DNA of 64,000 nt, from assembly GCA_023515745.1 (NCBI GenBank), contig JALECJ010000256.1:558001-622000 (forward strand). Direction: 5' to 3'. Below, piece after piece: positions 36,734 to 49,493 of the stretch. The notes under the pieces were generated by a model. That model worked only from the letters and a program-made list of their open reading frames with translations. It had not been told where the DNA came from and ran no database searches. Positions within the stretch are counted from its first letter, which is position 1; each line of letters begins with the position of its first letter. The position numbers and the translations under genes are program-made. The stretch comes from Amoeboaphelidium protococcarum (Eukaryota; Aphelidiomycota; Aphelidea).

Positions 36734-39700
36734 TCACAAGGTTGGAGGTGTAGCTCTAGCAGTGGCTCTAAAGCGTTCCATTTCTCTTTCCAAGCGCGTA
36801 GACTTCTCACGATGATCTTCTGCATCACGCTCAGCTCTCTTCTTTGCCAGTTGTAAGTCGCTTTCACGTCCCTCCAAGTCCATGATATCCTGCTTCATCT
36901 TGCGCAGCTTATCCTAAGTCTTGTTGAGCTCATCATCTTGACGCTAGCGGATACGCTCCTTCTCAGCCACCTAACTTTGCAGATCACGAATTAATCTCTC
37001 ATTACGTCTGCTGGTCTACTACAAATCGTCCCTCTCACGAGTAACCTTATCAAGCTGAGCAGTCATATCGTACAACTTGGACTCCAACTTCTTGAAATTC
37101 TTATTCATATCACCCTTGACAGCAGATTCCAAGTCAACAATACGCAGCTGATACTCTTTGTTAGTTTTCTCCAACTGAGCATTCGAGCGAGACAGATCAT
37201 TAACGGCATCCTTCTCTCTTTGCAACTATGCGGTCAATTCTGCACGGGCTTGTTCAGCAATACGAGCCTTATCACCTTCAGTGTCAGCCTGTTCACGAGC
37301 CTCATCAATGTGACTCTTCAACTCGCGATTCTCATTCTCAAGCACAATATTGTTTTTTTCCAAGGTCAGCTTGACTTGATTAACAGAAGTGAATTGCTCA
37401 TTCAATTCCTCATAACGGGCATCGACACCTCTCTTAGACTTCTCCAGCAAGTTCTTCTCAGTCTCAATCTCCTCCAACTAGATACGCAGTTCTCTTAATT
37501 GAGTCTACAAAGTGTTGGCCATGTTCTACAACTAGTCCTGACTTGCCAAAGATAGCTCATAGGCGCGGCTAAGCTCTTGCAGCTTCTGCTCATATCTGTC
37601 CTTCTCCTTCTACCAATTAGAGTTTCCACGAGTCTCTTCTTGCAATTTAGTGTTGAGGGCACTTACAGTCGACTGGACCTCGCGGTAGTTCTCCTTGATT
37701 TACAAGGCATTCTGCCTCTCTTGATCCAGCTAGTCAGCCAAAGATTTGCTCTCAGTCTAATACTTGCGACGTAATTCTTCAATCTCAGCCTCACGCTCTT
37801 CATACTCACGACGATAACGATCTCTTTCTTCACTAAGGTCAGCAGTCAATTTCTCCTTAGTAAGACGGAGTTCTGCCAATTCAGCTTACTCCTCTTCAGT
37901 ACGATCCTGAATATCCAATAGCTGAGCCTCGGCAGACTTGGCTTTCTACTCGGCATCCAGACGCTCCTACAACGCCTCACTCAAAGTCTCCTCAACCTCC
38001 TGAATCTGCACTCTCAATGAACTCTCAGCCTTTTCAGCCTTGATTCTAGCAATCTCAGACTGCTCAAGCTTTGTTACAGTCTCTTCGTACTTGGCCTTGT
38101 ACAAACTGATAGATTCCTCCAATTCTCTAACCTTAACATCGGAAGTGTCTAATCTCATCTACACCTCCTTTAACTCAGTGCCAATCTTGCGGCGGTTGGA
38201 AGCTTCATCATTCTTACTAGCAATTTCAGTCTCAAGGCGTTACTTCAAGTCAGAGACGTCAGCTTGCAACATTTTCTGTTACTTTTCGTAGTCGACCACC
38301 TGTTGCTTCTTTTCCTACAACTCAGCCTCAACCAAACGCTAAGAGGCAATGATAGCACGCTTAGAATCTTCTAGCTTTTGCAGCTTCTCCTCATATTCGT
38401 TCTAAATCTGAGAGCGTGCAACTCCATCATCAACAGTGCGAGACATTTAAGATAGCTCAGCCTTCTCGCGCTCTTCATTCTCCAGCTGCTCTCTTAAAGA
38501 TTCAACCTCTTGTTCAAGACGCTTCTTGGCTTCACTCAGAGCAGCTTTAGAGCCTTCTCCACCATCCAGCTCCTCTTACAATTCGCTTATACGCTTCTCC
38601 AGCTGTCTGCGATCTCTGTCAGAAGTATCCAGCTGCTTTTCAAGCTTCTCAACCTCGGCCATTAGAGAATTAGCCTTACGCTCATGCCTATTCGCCATTT
38701 CTTCATAATTGACACGGACTTTACGCTCGTCATCAATCTTCACCTGGAGCTCACGTACAGTCTACTCAGCCTTCTTTCTAGCCTTGTCAATATCAGTCTT
38801 GCTCCTGGAATCTCTGTCATTAGTTGACATGAATTCATCGATCTGAGCCTCCAACTTCTTCTTCTGACGGACAAGTTCATTCTTAGTGGCCTGCTCCTGA
38901 TCCAATTACTCACCGAGAGCATTGATCTCCTTGAGAAGCATCTTTCTAGTTTCCTCCAGCTAACCGTCCTTGGTCAAGATTTCAGATTCCATTCTGACAC
39001 GATAATCAGCCAATGCCTCCTCTACTCTCTTCTTGGAATCTTCTGCAACACGGCGATTGTTTTCTTCTTCCTCCAACTAAGCTTCAAGCTCCTGGACTCT
39101 CTGCTCATAGCGTCTCTTGGTCTTCTCCAACTCATGAACATTACGGCCACCATCACCAATCTCGTCTACCAGAGCACGAAGTTCAGACTCAACATTCTCC
39201 TTGGATTTGGTCAGACTGTAGATCTGCTGGTCCTTAGACTCAACTTCACTAGTAAGAGCTTCAACGGTTGACTACAGACGACGTTGCATGGATTCTTGGG
39301 ATTCGCGCTGGCGACGTTCAGACTCCAAAGCCGAATTCACATTGCGCAATTCAGTTTCCGCAGCCTTGGCTGAACGCTCTGCACTCTTGATGGATGAGAT
39401 CTAACGCTCAACTTCAACACGCAGATCGTCAACTTCAGCAGTTAATCTAATTCTGGATTTCTCAGACGAAGACAGACGGCTCTCGGTGTCGCTGAGACGC
39501 GCAGATAGATCGGAAATCTCTTTTTCCAGACGAGCTTTAGCCTTTTCTAAAAGTTCCATCTTTTCAGCATCTTCAACAGATACGCGACCACTTAAGGATT
39601 CAATCTCAGTAGCTTTCAGAGCCAATTCACGCTGCAACTCCAAACGCGCAGTCTCTTCCTCATCCAATCTTGCTTGCAATTCTGCCAGATCATTAGTAAT

Positions 39701-42700
39701 CTTTTTCCTGTTAGCTTCCAGACTATTCACCTTTCTCGTAGACTCATCTAACTCGGCAGTCAACTACTGGACCTACTTGTCCAATGAACTACGCTCACGC
39801 TCAGCCTTAGTATAGTTGGCCTCCACCTCTTCCAAGCGAGATTGTAACTGCACAGAGTTCTTATCCAGATTCTCACGAGCATACTTCAAATCGCTTAAAG
39901 CTTTCTCCTACTCTGCAGATCTAGTCTTGGTAGACTACAGTTCACTCTCCAACTAGCGGCGAGCCTTCTCTAATTTAGCACGAGTCTCTTCAGCTTGAGC
40001 CAACTCGTCAGTCAATGCGCGAACCTAAGTATCCAACTGAGACTTCTAGCGTTCAACGTTGCTCTTCTCCGACTTAATAGAGTCGATCTAAGAACGTAAC
40101 TGGTCAATAGACTAAGCACTCTTCTTTCTCAGTTCCTCTAATTGAGCAAGAGCGGATTCCAATTGACGTCTCAAATCTTCAATTTCAGCTTCTCTCATAC
40201 GACGAGCTTCAGACTGCTTGGATTCCTGATCACCCTTCTCCTCAACCAGAGCAGACATTTCAGCCAGCTCTTCCTCCAATTTCTTCTTCTGCTTGTTCAA
40301 CTTCTCGCGCTCAACAATCTGCACCTCCAATTCGCCCTCGGCAGTATCCAGCTTATTTGCCAATTCACGCCTCTGCTTGTCAATAGCATCTTTCTCACGC
40401 ATTTCTTAGTCAAGACGAGCACTCAATTGGCCCAGCTCGGCATCCTTACGCTTCACATTATTTTCGGCATCAGCGCGCATTCTATTGGATTCTGCTAGAG
40501 CATCTTTAGTCTGCTTCAGCTCATTCTCAAGGGTCTATCTCTTCTTGCCCAAATCATTACGGTCCTGTTCAGACTTTGAAATCTGGTCTTCCAACTCTGC
40601 CACCTAAGCCTGCAACTTGTTCTTCATCTTCAGCAACTCGGACTCCTTGTCATGTCCCGATTCCACAGAGCGCTGCAGATCAGATAAATTGCCCTCCAAT
40701 CTCTTCTTCTCATCCGACAAACGATTCTTGTCATCCTAAGCAGAATTCAAATCATTCTACAACTGATAGATCTACTAGTCTTTCATAGTCTTATCCTTGT
40801 CCAGCTTATCAGTTAACTGACGTTCCTGATCCAACTGAGATTAGGTGGCTGCCAGCTGATCGGCATAAGTCTTGCGCTGAGTCTTGACTTCCTCCAACTA
40901 ACTTTCCATGATCTCGTACGCTTGAGTGACTGCTTTCAGCTCCTCTTCCAACTCGACAAGACGTGTCTAAGCGCGGCTGAGAAGCTCCTATTGATCAGCA
41001 GCAGCAGTCTTTTCACTAGCAAGACTTTCTTCCAGTCTACGCTTCTGCTCCTCCAAATCGCGGCTGTTCTGCTCTAAGCGATCCTTTTCATTGCTGATAG
41101 CCTTAGCTTGCTCCTCCAAAGACTTGATAGCCTCTTCACGCTTGCGCAATTCATCATCCGTACGGCTGACATTCAACAAAGGTTTCACTTTGGAATACAA
41201 TCTCCACCAGGACCATTCACGCAATTGAACAAAGATACGAGCATTACGCTAGATGACTCTGATACCCTTCAACTGGTCCAAACGTCTCTTAAACTTGCTA
41301 CGACCCAAGAAACCACGACTGTAGGCCTAGAAACCAGAAATGATGGACGACAGTTTGTTATCACGCTGTTCTTCCAACTGCGCCAGAACACCAGCTCTAA
41401 AGAACACCTTCGAGCTACCGATACGGTAAAGGTTCTCATCCAGATTCAAAGATTCTACCAGAGTCTATGCAGCCTTCTTACCATCCATGTATCCCTTTGG
41501 AATCACACCCTGAGCAAGAATCTCGTAACGATGACGGAATTCAGCAAATGGCAAACGAGATGGGAAACCTTGACGCACGATACGGATACCTTCCAGCACA
41601 CCATTACATCTCAATTGGTCGAGCACCAGATCGGCATCAATCTTACCAGGTTTCTTCTCTTCGTTTGGAATAATACAACGCACAAAGTGAGGCTGAGTAG
41701 AATACAACTGGTTCATCAAAGTGTTCAACTACTCTCTATGACGCTGAGACACAGTTCTAAAGGCACCCTTCTTAACAGTACTCACAACTCTACGGGTAGA
41801 ATCGTCCTCCTCAGCCAAGTAGTCGGCGAATAAAGAGGCCACAAACTTCTCACTAGAATTAGCTAGCAACTTGGTGATGTTATCATTCAGAGGATCCTTG
41901 TTCTTGTCCAACCAGCCGGCAGTCTTATACTCCACAGCAGACGCATAATGCTGCAGGATAAAACCGTCACCAAATCTAGGCACTTCAAACTTGGATGATT
42001 TTCCCTTCCACAGACCAACCAACTTCTCGGTAAAAGACTTATCAGTGGCCTTTGGCATAACACAATCTTCATCCAACAGCGACAAGATACCGATAGGATT
42101 AGCCTTGTCAATCAGATCGATAGTAGGTTGCAAATCGAGACCAAAATCGATAAACTTCCACTCAATACCTTCACGCTTATACTCCTCCTGCTCCATGATG
42201 AACATGTGATGATTAAAGAACTACTGCAGTCTCTCATTAGTGTAATTGATACACAACTACTCAAAACTATTAACCTCAAAAATTTCGAAACCAGCAATAT
42301 CCAGCACACCAATAAAGTAAGCACGAGATGTAGGCTTATCAATGGCCTGATTGATACGATCAACCAATTTACCAAACATACGTTCATATAGACCACGAGC
42401 CAGAGCTTCAATGGAGTAGCTGACCTGGGATGGATTCCTAGCCTAAACCACAAAATCACGACCAGCCTTGATACGAGGCTTCAGCAAACCTTTAGTGAAT
42501 TCTGCAACTGGAATACCAAACAAGTGACACACCTTGTCAACAACCTTCTGAGCAACATCAGTCAACTATGCCTAATCCTCACGATCAGCGACCAGAGTGA
42601 TGTTACCCAAATGCATGATGGCTGCAATACAGCGAAAGAACTCAAACTACTCTTCAGCAGATATGCCCATGATATTGAAAGCCTCAAGGACACCATTGAA

Positions 42701-43792
42701 ATCAGCAACATCATCCACACCATCAATGTTCTTGTTACTGTTCTTTGTGAACTGATAGTCGTTCAAAGTCTCAGTCAACAACAGCTACTACTTCATCTGC
42801 TCATTAGCTCCCTTGGTCAGCTGGTAGAAGATGTGATAGTTTCTCTCTTTGGACGTCTGATGAGTGACACGAGACTTCTCCAACAGATAACGCTCAATGT
42901 TACCACTAGCAATGTGACCACTGCCACTAAACTCGATACGCACAAACTTACCGAAACGGGAAGAGTTGTTATTACGAACAGTCTGAGCATTACCAAAAGA
43001 CTCCAGAATAGGATTAGCCTACAGAATCTACTGCTCCAACACACCAACCTTGCTGTTCACCTTCGCATCGGTACCTGAAGCAATAGAAGTCAGATACTGA
43101 ATGACCTTCTTGGTGTTCTCCGTCTTACCGGCACCAGACTCTCCAGTAATCAGAATACTCTAATTCTCACGATTCTACACCATGTCATGATAGGAAGCAT
43201 CAGAGATGGCATAGATATGAGGCGGCATCTCAACACGACGTTTGTTCTTGTACATCTAGACAACCTTATCAGTGTAGATAGGCAACTTGCGATAAGGATT
43301 AATGGCCACCAGAAAGAGACCAGAGTAGGTGTAGATCAGATTGGAGAAATAACGCTACTTAAGATTGTGCAAGACAGAGGCCTCATTCAGATAAGAAAGC
43401 TCAGCCATGTCTTCAATCTTGTCATACTTTGGCGGATTCATCTTCTCGGTCTGGTTGATGTTCACGACGGCGGTCTTACCTTCGCTAAACTCAACAGTCA
43501 CCTCTTCGCCATTCTCGGCAACGATCGTGGCAGCAACATAACCATCCTGCTGATTCTCCACCCAGACCCACTTTTTCTCAGCCCATGCAGCTTGGTCCAC
43601 AGCATCGACCAGAAACTTTTTACCGCTGGTTCTCAGATACTACTCAGCCTCGGCATCGACGATCTAATTCTTTGCATTGTTGGTCGGTCTACATAGTATG
43701 CGATATCACACACATGATAGAGATGAGATGATAAAGATGACGAATTATACTTACTATTACTCAACCGCCTGTTTAGTTGCAGACGGAGCCAT
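36734..43792 (-). CDS. Conventional myosin (class II) heavy chain, 2330 aa, one intron
   Basis: Actin-based motor that forms bipolar filaments, expected in the cytokinetic ring and cortex. Exon 1 (43755-43792) and exon 2 (36734-43688) flank a 66-nt intron with GTAAGT and TGTAG. The N-terminal SH3-like domain has [12 protein letters not shown]. The P-loop is [13 protein letters not shown] and LTSIASG follows. The actin-binding and converter regions are recognisable ([30 protein letters not shown]). Two IQ-like segments end near [16 protein letters not shown] (about residue 835). From about 855 to 2310 a continuous heptad coiled coil follows, then a short non-helical tail ending ATPPTL. The rod is about 1450 residues, longer than the roughly 1100 of animal myosin II. 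Many TAG-coded Gln lie in the rod. Confidence 0.94.
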
Positions 43793-44634
43793 TGTTAACA
43801 ACTTTACTGTATCGATCAATCAAGATATAAGGATATATATATTCAATAAGAAGTAAGAGTGATATCAAGAGTGACAATGATAAATCTCTTGTTGTTATTT
43901 AACACTTTCAAGCCGTTACTGGATGGAAAGGAAGATGAAAGGCTGAAACAACAACAACATCAACACAAACACAATCGTTCAATGGAGAACCCGTCCAAGA
44001 GAATTGAGATTTGTTTGTCAGTTCACTCTCAAACAACACACGCACGCACTTGCGATCAAACAAACGTCGCGCCTCCTTTCCATCCCTGGCTGACTGGCCA
44101 TCAAAGCTTCTCACTTTGACTTTGATATTTACCATCATCATTTATAACCACTATGAGTATTTAGATTTATGTTTTTACATCCATTGTTATGTCAAATGTA
44201 AAGCGTGTATTTTAAGAGAGGGATAGAGCCAAACCTTTCCATACTACGGTATCCGAGTGCGATCTTGGATCTGAAATTAGGACTGATTAGACGTTTAAAT
44301 TTACTATTCACATCTAATCAGTGTTTTCTGCTAGAAGAGTTGGCACTCTCACCGAATTTAACATCTTGTCAAGTGTATTTCTTTCTATTTTATGTAAATG
44401 CGCAAGAGTGTAAGGCAGAGTTTCATCTGCTCTCACGATGGTCGCTTGGTAGTGAAACGATGGCCTGATTGGATGTTCTATTTAAGCATATCCAGGCTAA
44501 ATTTAGACCAGAATGATATCAATAAACGCTTTAAGTCATGGTGATGCTCATTGCCTTTCTTCTTCTTTATATTTCTCTGCTTATATTTGATTAAAAACAT
44601 CGTAATACACCAGATTGTCGGCTAGAAAAGTGCA
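43793..44634. other. Region between myosin start and kinase fragment
   Basis: 842 bp. The left part presumably holds the myosin promoter. A 90-codon ORF at 44196-44468 (+) has no recognisable features and may be chance. No kinase N-lobe or catalytic-loop (HRD, DFG) sequence that could belong to the fragment downstream was found. Confidence 0.4.
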
Positions 44635-44934
44635 ATGGACCCAGCTGAAATCGAGAGAAGAGTGTTGGCAGGTGAGAGACCTCAACTGACTGATGATATA
44701 ATGATGAGGCGCTAAATTGACCCCGTGATTGCTGGCCTGTGTGATTTAATGGAGATGTGTTGGGCTCAGGATCCTTTGGCTCGTCCACCTATTGATCAGG
44801 TGGTGCGCGAGTTGGAAAGGCTGGAGGAGATACTGAGGATGTAGCCGGACGCGGATGTGCCTTTCCCTGATCCTCCTCAGAAACAGAATCAGAGCATGGG
44901 TCCAACTCAAGGTATGTCTAATCCTTAGCTATGA
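44635..44934 (+). pseudogene. Orphan protein-kinase C-lobe fragment, 99 codons
   Basis: ATG 44635 to TGA 44932-44934. The frame begins MDPAEIERRVLAGERPQL and continues with CDLMEMCWAQDPLARPP, then IDQVVRELERL. This is the end of a protein-kinase domain (subdomains X-XI, tyrosine-kinase-like style, with the invariant Arg of 'RPP'). It is followed by a short Pro/Gln tail. No N-lobe, HRD or DFG lies upstream, so the gene is truncated here, or this is a duplicated 3' piece. It still has an intact frame and a start codon, and could be expressed as a short protein with no kinase activity. Confidence 0.6.
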
Positions 44935-45020
44935 TTTGAAAATTGACGCATGTAATGAATAAAATATGGCCTCATTGTTACTTAATTACTTATTTGTGTA
45001 TTTTAAATCAACTAAAGAAT

Positions 45021-46484
45021 TCAATTCTGCTCTTTATGCTTATCGTGCTTGCTCTTCTTCTGCTTCTTCTTTCCCTCTGAAGCATTGCCGCCATCTTCGT
45101 CGTGCTTTCTCTTGCCTGCCACGTTGACCGCATCAGAGTTGACATTATAAGTGGAGCCTTTGACATCGGTGTTAACCTTGCTAGTCTTGAAATTTGCCTT
45201 CTTTGTCATCTTGGATACTTCATTGCCTTCCAGTTTGGCAATCTTATTCTCCAAATCACTCCTCATCTCCAGACCAAAGTCACCGCCATTCACCTCAACC
45301 TCCTATATCTTACCGTCATCGGCAGTCTTATCAGCAGTGTTGGCATCCTCACGAAGAGCATCGATTCTGGTGCACAGTGCAGCCTTTGCAGCAACCATAC
45401 GCGCAACCTTACCCTTATTCTTACCACCAGCACTTCCGACCATTCCCATACCAAATAGGAGACCATACTTTGGAGTGTCCTTCTTTCCTTTCAAAGCTCT
45501 AAACAGGGCCTTCTCAGCACCCAAAATCTGAATAGTACTAGCTGGAGCCTTTGACAAGTTGACCAGTGAACCAGCTTTAGCAATAAGGCGCGCAGTCAGT
45601 GGAGCATCACCGATCAGGTTGGTCAAATTTGGTGCAATCTACTATGTTCTGCTCTGAATGTAACCCATCAGTTGAGCGCGATATTCGGACAATGCGACAA
45701 TCTAATCTGCCAAACTCATAACAGATGAACGATCTTCATCACTCATCTCAGTGCCCATACTGATCTCGGACACCTACTTCAGTCGCGCCTCATCTTCTTC
45801 AGATATGATCTGGCTCAAGTCAACCTACGCGTCCAAATCGTTGATATTCTCACGCATAGCCTTTACAGCCAAAACAGTCTTGGCATACTGCACATTATCG
45901 GTAACAACGCGAGTCATCTCAGGGAAATGCCATCCAAACCACTCCTTGAGGCGCATAGAATACGTGTTCAGCTCCTTATCCAAATCATCCAACAAGCTGA
46001 TAGCTTAGATGATCATAGTATCCACCTTATCAGCAGTGAATTTCAGCTTATAACGCGACAAGGAATGCGCCAAACCCAGACTCATAGCGTCAATCTACTG
46101 CTTAGTAATACCTTGCATCAGCTCAGGCAGATGTGATCTAATCAATCTCATTGTCTCTTGGCTCGCCGCATCACATTACACCGTGATGCCAAACTTTTTC
46201 GCGATTGACGCGCCCAATTTACTGTCACCAACCAAAAGCGAATCCTTATTATCACTCAACTTTTCGCTCACCTCCTTCTTAATGAACTTCTTCAGCGTAG
46301 AGTCCAGAGTACCTTCAACGATGGCAGAAGCGGCTGCCAGTGCATCGGCGGTGGACTAAAATTTCTTGAAAGCCTTCAATTTGATCTAATCAGCAATTTC
46401 CAAGGTGCCCATCTCATCATGCTTAATAGATTTTGGCCCTTTAAAGAGCGCGTAACCAGCAGGAGTCTCGTACAAGATTAACAT
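45021..46484 (-). CDS. NOP58: Nucleolar box C/D snoRNP protein NOP58, 487 aa
   Basis: Core protein of box C/D snoRNPs, which guide 2'-O-methylation of rRNA. ATG (46482-46484) to TGA (45021-45023), single frame. The N-terminus [15 protein letters not shown] and [13 protein letters not shown] are typical of NOP58 rather than NOP56. The Nop domain holds GWHFPE, the coiled coil, and [20 protein letters not shown] and [13 protein letters not shown]. It ends in a Lys/Lys/Glu-Asp-rich tail ([16 protein letters not shown]), the usual KKE-repeat tail in shortened form. Confidence 0.93.
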
Positions 46485-47210
46485 GGCTGTGATATCTAGA
46501 ATTTTTGTATTTTATTATCAGAGAGAATGATAGACTACAGCCGTGATCTAATTTTGACAAATTTTCAAAAGGTTGAAAGCGCCTTACCGAACGGCCATCA
46601 AAAGGGGTTTCCGTCAAGAGAACCATCATCTCTCGTGTTTTTACCCAATAAAACGTATTGAGTGTTGTGAGTTTCACTGCAAGATGCCGTATATAATCCA
46701 GTCGCGTTTTTACACTTATATTCAGAACACATAATTAACAAATATTATAAAGCTTGTATTTATAGGTGGTGAAATTTAAAGAATTATGTTAGATTGATGA
46801 GCTATTCTGAATTCGATATATTTGCGGAACATCATACCAGTTAAGCGTGCTAATTTTACATGCTCTGATTACCTTCAAAAAGACTTATCTTCTAAGAAGC
46901 ATATTTTAATCACGTATTATTTAGTCTTTGACAAAAAGCTTTTAAGTTGTATTAATTTTACTAAAATATAAATGATACCAAATTTAGATGCCAAGTTTCT
47001 ATTCTTGGCGCCATGTGCCTATTTTTGGCTTACGAGTAAGACTCACCACAAATGATCACAAAGCTTCACTCAGCCTTCTTCTTACTCACGCACATTGAAG
47101 AGAATATTCCACAGTCAACTCTCTTCTTCTCATTTTGATTGTTATTATTATTTATTGAATATCAGTAATTAATTGAAAACCAAGTATTATACCGGTTAAA
47201 AGAACAGTGT
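46485..47210. other. Divergent intergenic region
   Basis: 726 bp between NOP58 (-) and the 605-residue membrane protein (+). AT-rich, with no frame or structured RNA that I could support. Promoters of both genes are presumed here. Confidence 0.5.
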
Positions 47211-49028
47211 ATGGACAGCATTAATAATATTCCTTCGTCTAGTGATAAGGGTCGCGTGTCAATAAAATTCATTGGTCGCCCGCCAGCCTCGTTTAAGAAC
47301 AATGACACTCAGCCTGGACATGCTTCTAGTAAAGAGGCACACATTCTGAATATGATATCTTTCCCGCTGAATGATAATGTCACATCTGGAAGTGATCTGA
47401 CGAAGCACTTTGTTGATGACGTCGATGCTGGTAATGAGGACCCATTCTCGCTGGAGTCGTTTGAAGGTCTGATCAATGCTCACCACAAGGCTGGTAAGGA
47501 TTTTCTGATTGCGCGTGTTATTACGATGACGCCGTAGACTTATGATACTTTGACCAACGCGGAGAATTATACTATATCTGCGGATGGATCCAAGACTTTT
47601 ATCAAGAATTAGCAGGAGCTGTCCGGTCAAGTGTACAAGTCTTACTACGCTGCTCACCAGATCAATCGCTCCCTATTTCGCACTCAGCCTGAAGAAGGCT
47701 TGCTGCACAGAATGAAGGCTAAGAATCCGATGAATAATCTGAACATTGTCGGTGATGTGCACTATTTCGTCGTCAAGTGTCCATAGAATTAGCAGGCGTA
47801 GAGTGGAAGTATGACCCGCGTAAATACCGCTGCAGATCCTTTGAATGCCTCTGGGATTGGTGCCACTAATGCTGAAACATCTTCAATCACTTCTTCATCC
47901 TCAATGCCGAATTTGAATTCTGAAACGTCGATCGACGGCGATCTGAAACGTAACTCTAGCTCTGCGTCTCTGAACTTGACAATGGACACCGCCACCACCA
48001 CAGACAAGGTGAGAAGCGATTCGCAGAATACTCTGGTAAATGCTGACATTAATGTGCAAGATAACGCGCAGACTCAGGAGTACACTGCTCAGTTTTATGC
48101 CACTGATGATGATTTCTTGATGCGTCGTCATATCAGAGAGTATTTTAAGTAGAATGCCATGAGTCCGGAGGACGTGTTCTTGTTCACTCTCTTTGGTTCG
48201 TAGTAGTAGAATTTGAGTACCCAGTCTGGCGGTGGCAATGGACCACTGGTGAGTGATCCAACTAATCCGAATGCAGTTGCGATGACCATGGAAGAGGCGA
48301 TTCTGATGTACCAGAGAGAGCAGGAGAATAGAAACAGAAGCTCGGCTGATGTTTTGAGATCAAATCATGCTACTGATGGCTCTAGAAGTGGTCGTGAGAG
48401 ATCTGTGTCAATGTATGCTCGTCTCGAGTCTTGGCTCCGTGAGAGGTTTCCAAATGTTGCTTCAATATAGATGGCTCAGACTGCTCCGAATAGTCCATCT
48501 GTAGCCAGCCGTGATCATCTGGTGGCGATTCAGGAAAATCTACCGTCATCTTAATCTGAAACTCCGCGTTCAATTGATTAGGTGCTAGCTTAGTCTGCTG
48601 AAGACAGGGACCTGGAGGCACAGCGCTTGGCAGATTAATCTTGGATTACGAGAATAATGGGACGACCTGCTACTGCTGAGGTTGCTGCGTAGGAAAGCAC
48701 TGAAAATCCAAGTAGATTGAGACGATTTTGGTCTTACATTACTAGTGACAGATTCATGGTTCTAGCTGCTTTGATTTGCATTTGCGGTCTCATTGGCACC
48801 ATATTCTTTATCCAAGGTGTTAATCCGGTCTCCATCACTATGTTTTGTGTCTTTATTTTGGTGATTATTTTCTGCATAAGTACTGGGTGTTACAAGCCAT
48901 ATGATCGCTCTCGAAGATCCTCCGTGAGAAATAGATACCCAACCACTCCTGTTTAGCCGGGCAGGACCAGTAGCGCGAATGTCGATCTCAATATGTTGAT
49001 GCTCACAAACTAGCCGTCCGTCAGTTGA
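47211..49028 (+). CDS. Unknown protein with a C-terminal double membrane segment, 605 aa
   Basis: ATG 47211 to TGA 49026-49028. Not recognised. Residues 1-195 look folded (EDPFSLESFEGLINAHH, FLIARVITMTPQTYD, NPMNNLNIVGDVHYFVV). A Ser/Thr/Asn-rich disordered stretch follows. A second folded block lies around residues 285-325 (YTAQFYATDDDFLMRRHIREYF, MSPEDVFLFTLFG), then more disorder. Two closely spaced hydrophobic helices occupy about 510-560. A short basic/Pro tail ends it. The first and second folded blocks read like the two halves of one split domain with a long insert. Probably tail-anchored or hairpin-anchored in an internal membrane. Confidence 0.6.
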
Positions 49029-49493
49029 TACCAGATTTATAGAAGTAATTAATTGTATAATTGTGATAATCTAATTTAGAATATAGAAACTAATTTTGAA
49101 GTCTCTCTATTTTTTACCATGAACATTATGGTACATCAGTCTTCTCACATTTCCCAATACAAAAGGTGAATAAAAAGAATTACCTAACAAGTTCCTTTTG
49201 CTGAGAGGATAGACTGTGTGAGGACATAGAGTTAAAAGTCGATAAAAGCGTCATACATCCAATAACGACTGAGAGTAGGGTCACGTTGACACAATGAAGT
49301 AAGCTAATCAAAAACATTTCAACCAAGAGTATAAACAGAAAGTAGCCATATTCACGTCGAAAATTATTCGTTATATATTCAAAAAACATCGTTGTCATTA
49401 TCATCAACATCACCAGGTATTGTAGTCTTATTGTAGGGAAGAGCAGCAGAGTGTGAACGGACGCGATTAGCAGCATCATCAGCATCATCACTA

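Noticed and set aside
38040-42391. Plus-strand frames rich in Leu/Ser/Gln opposite the myosin rod
   Set aside because: They are reverse complements of the Glu/Lys/Leu-rich coiled coil and have no independent support.
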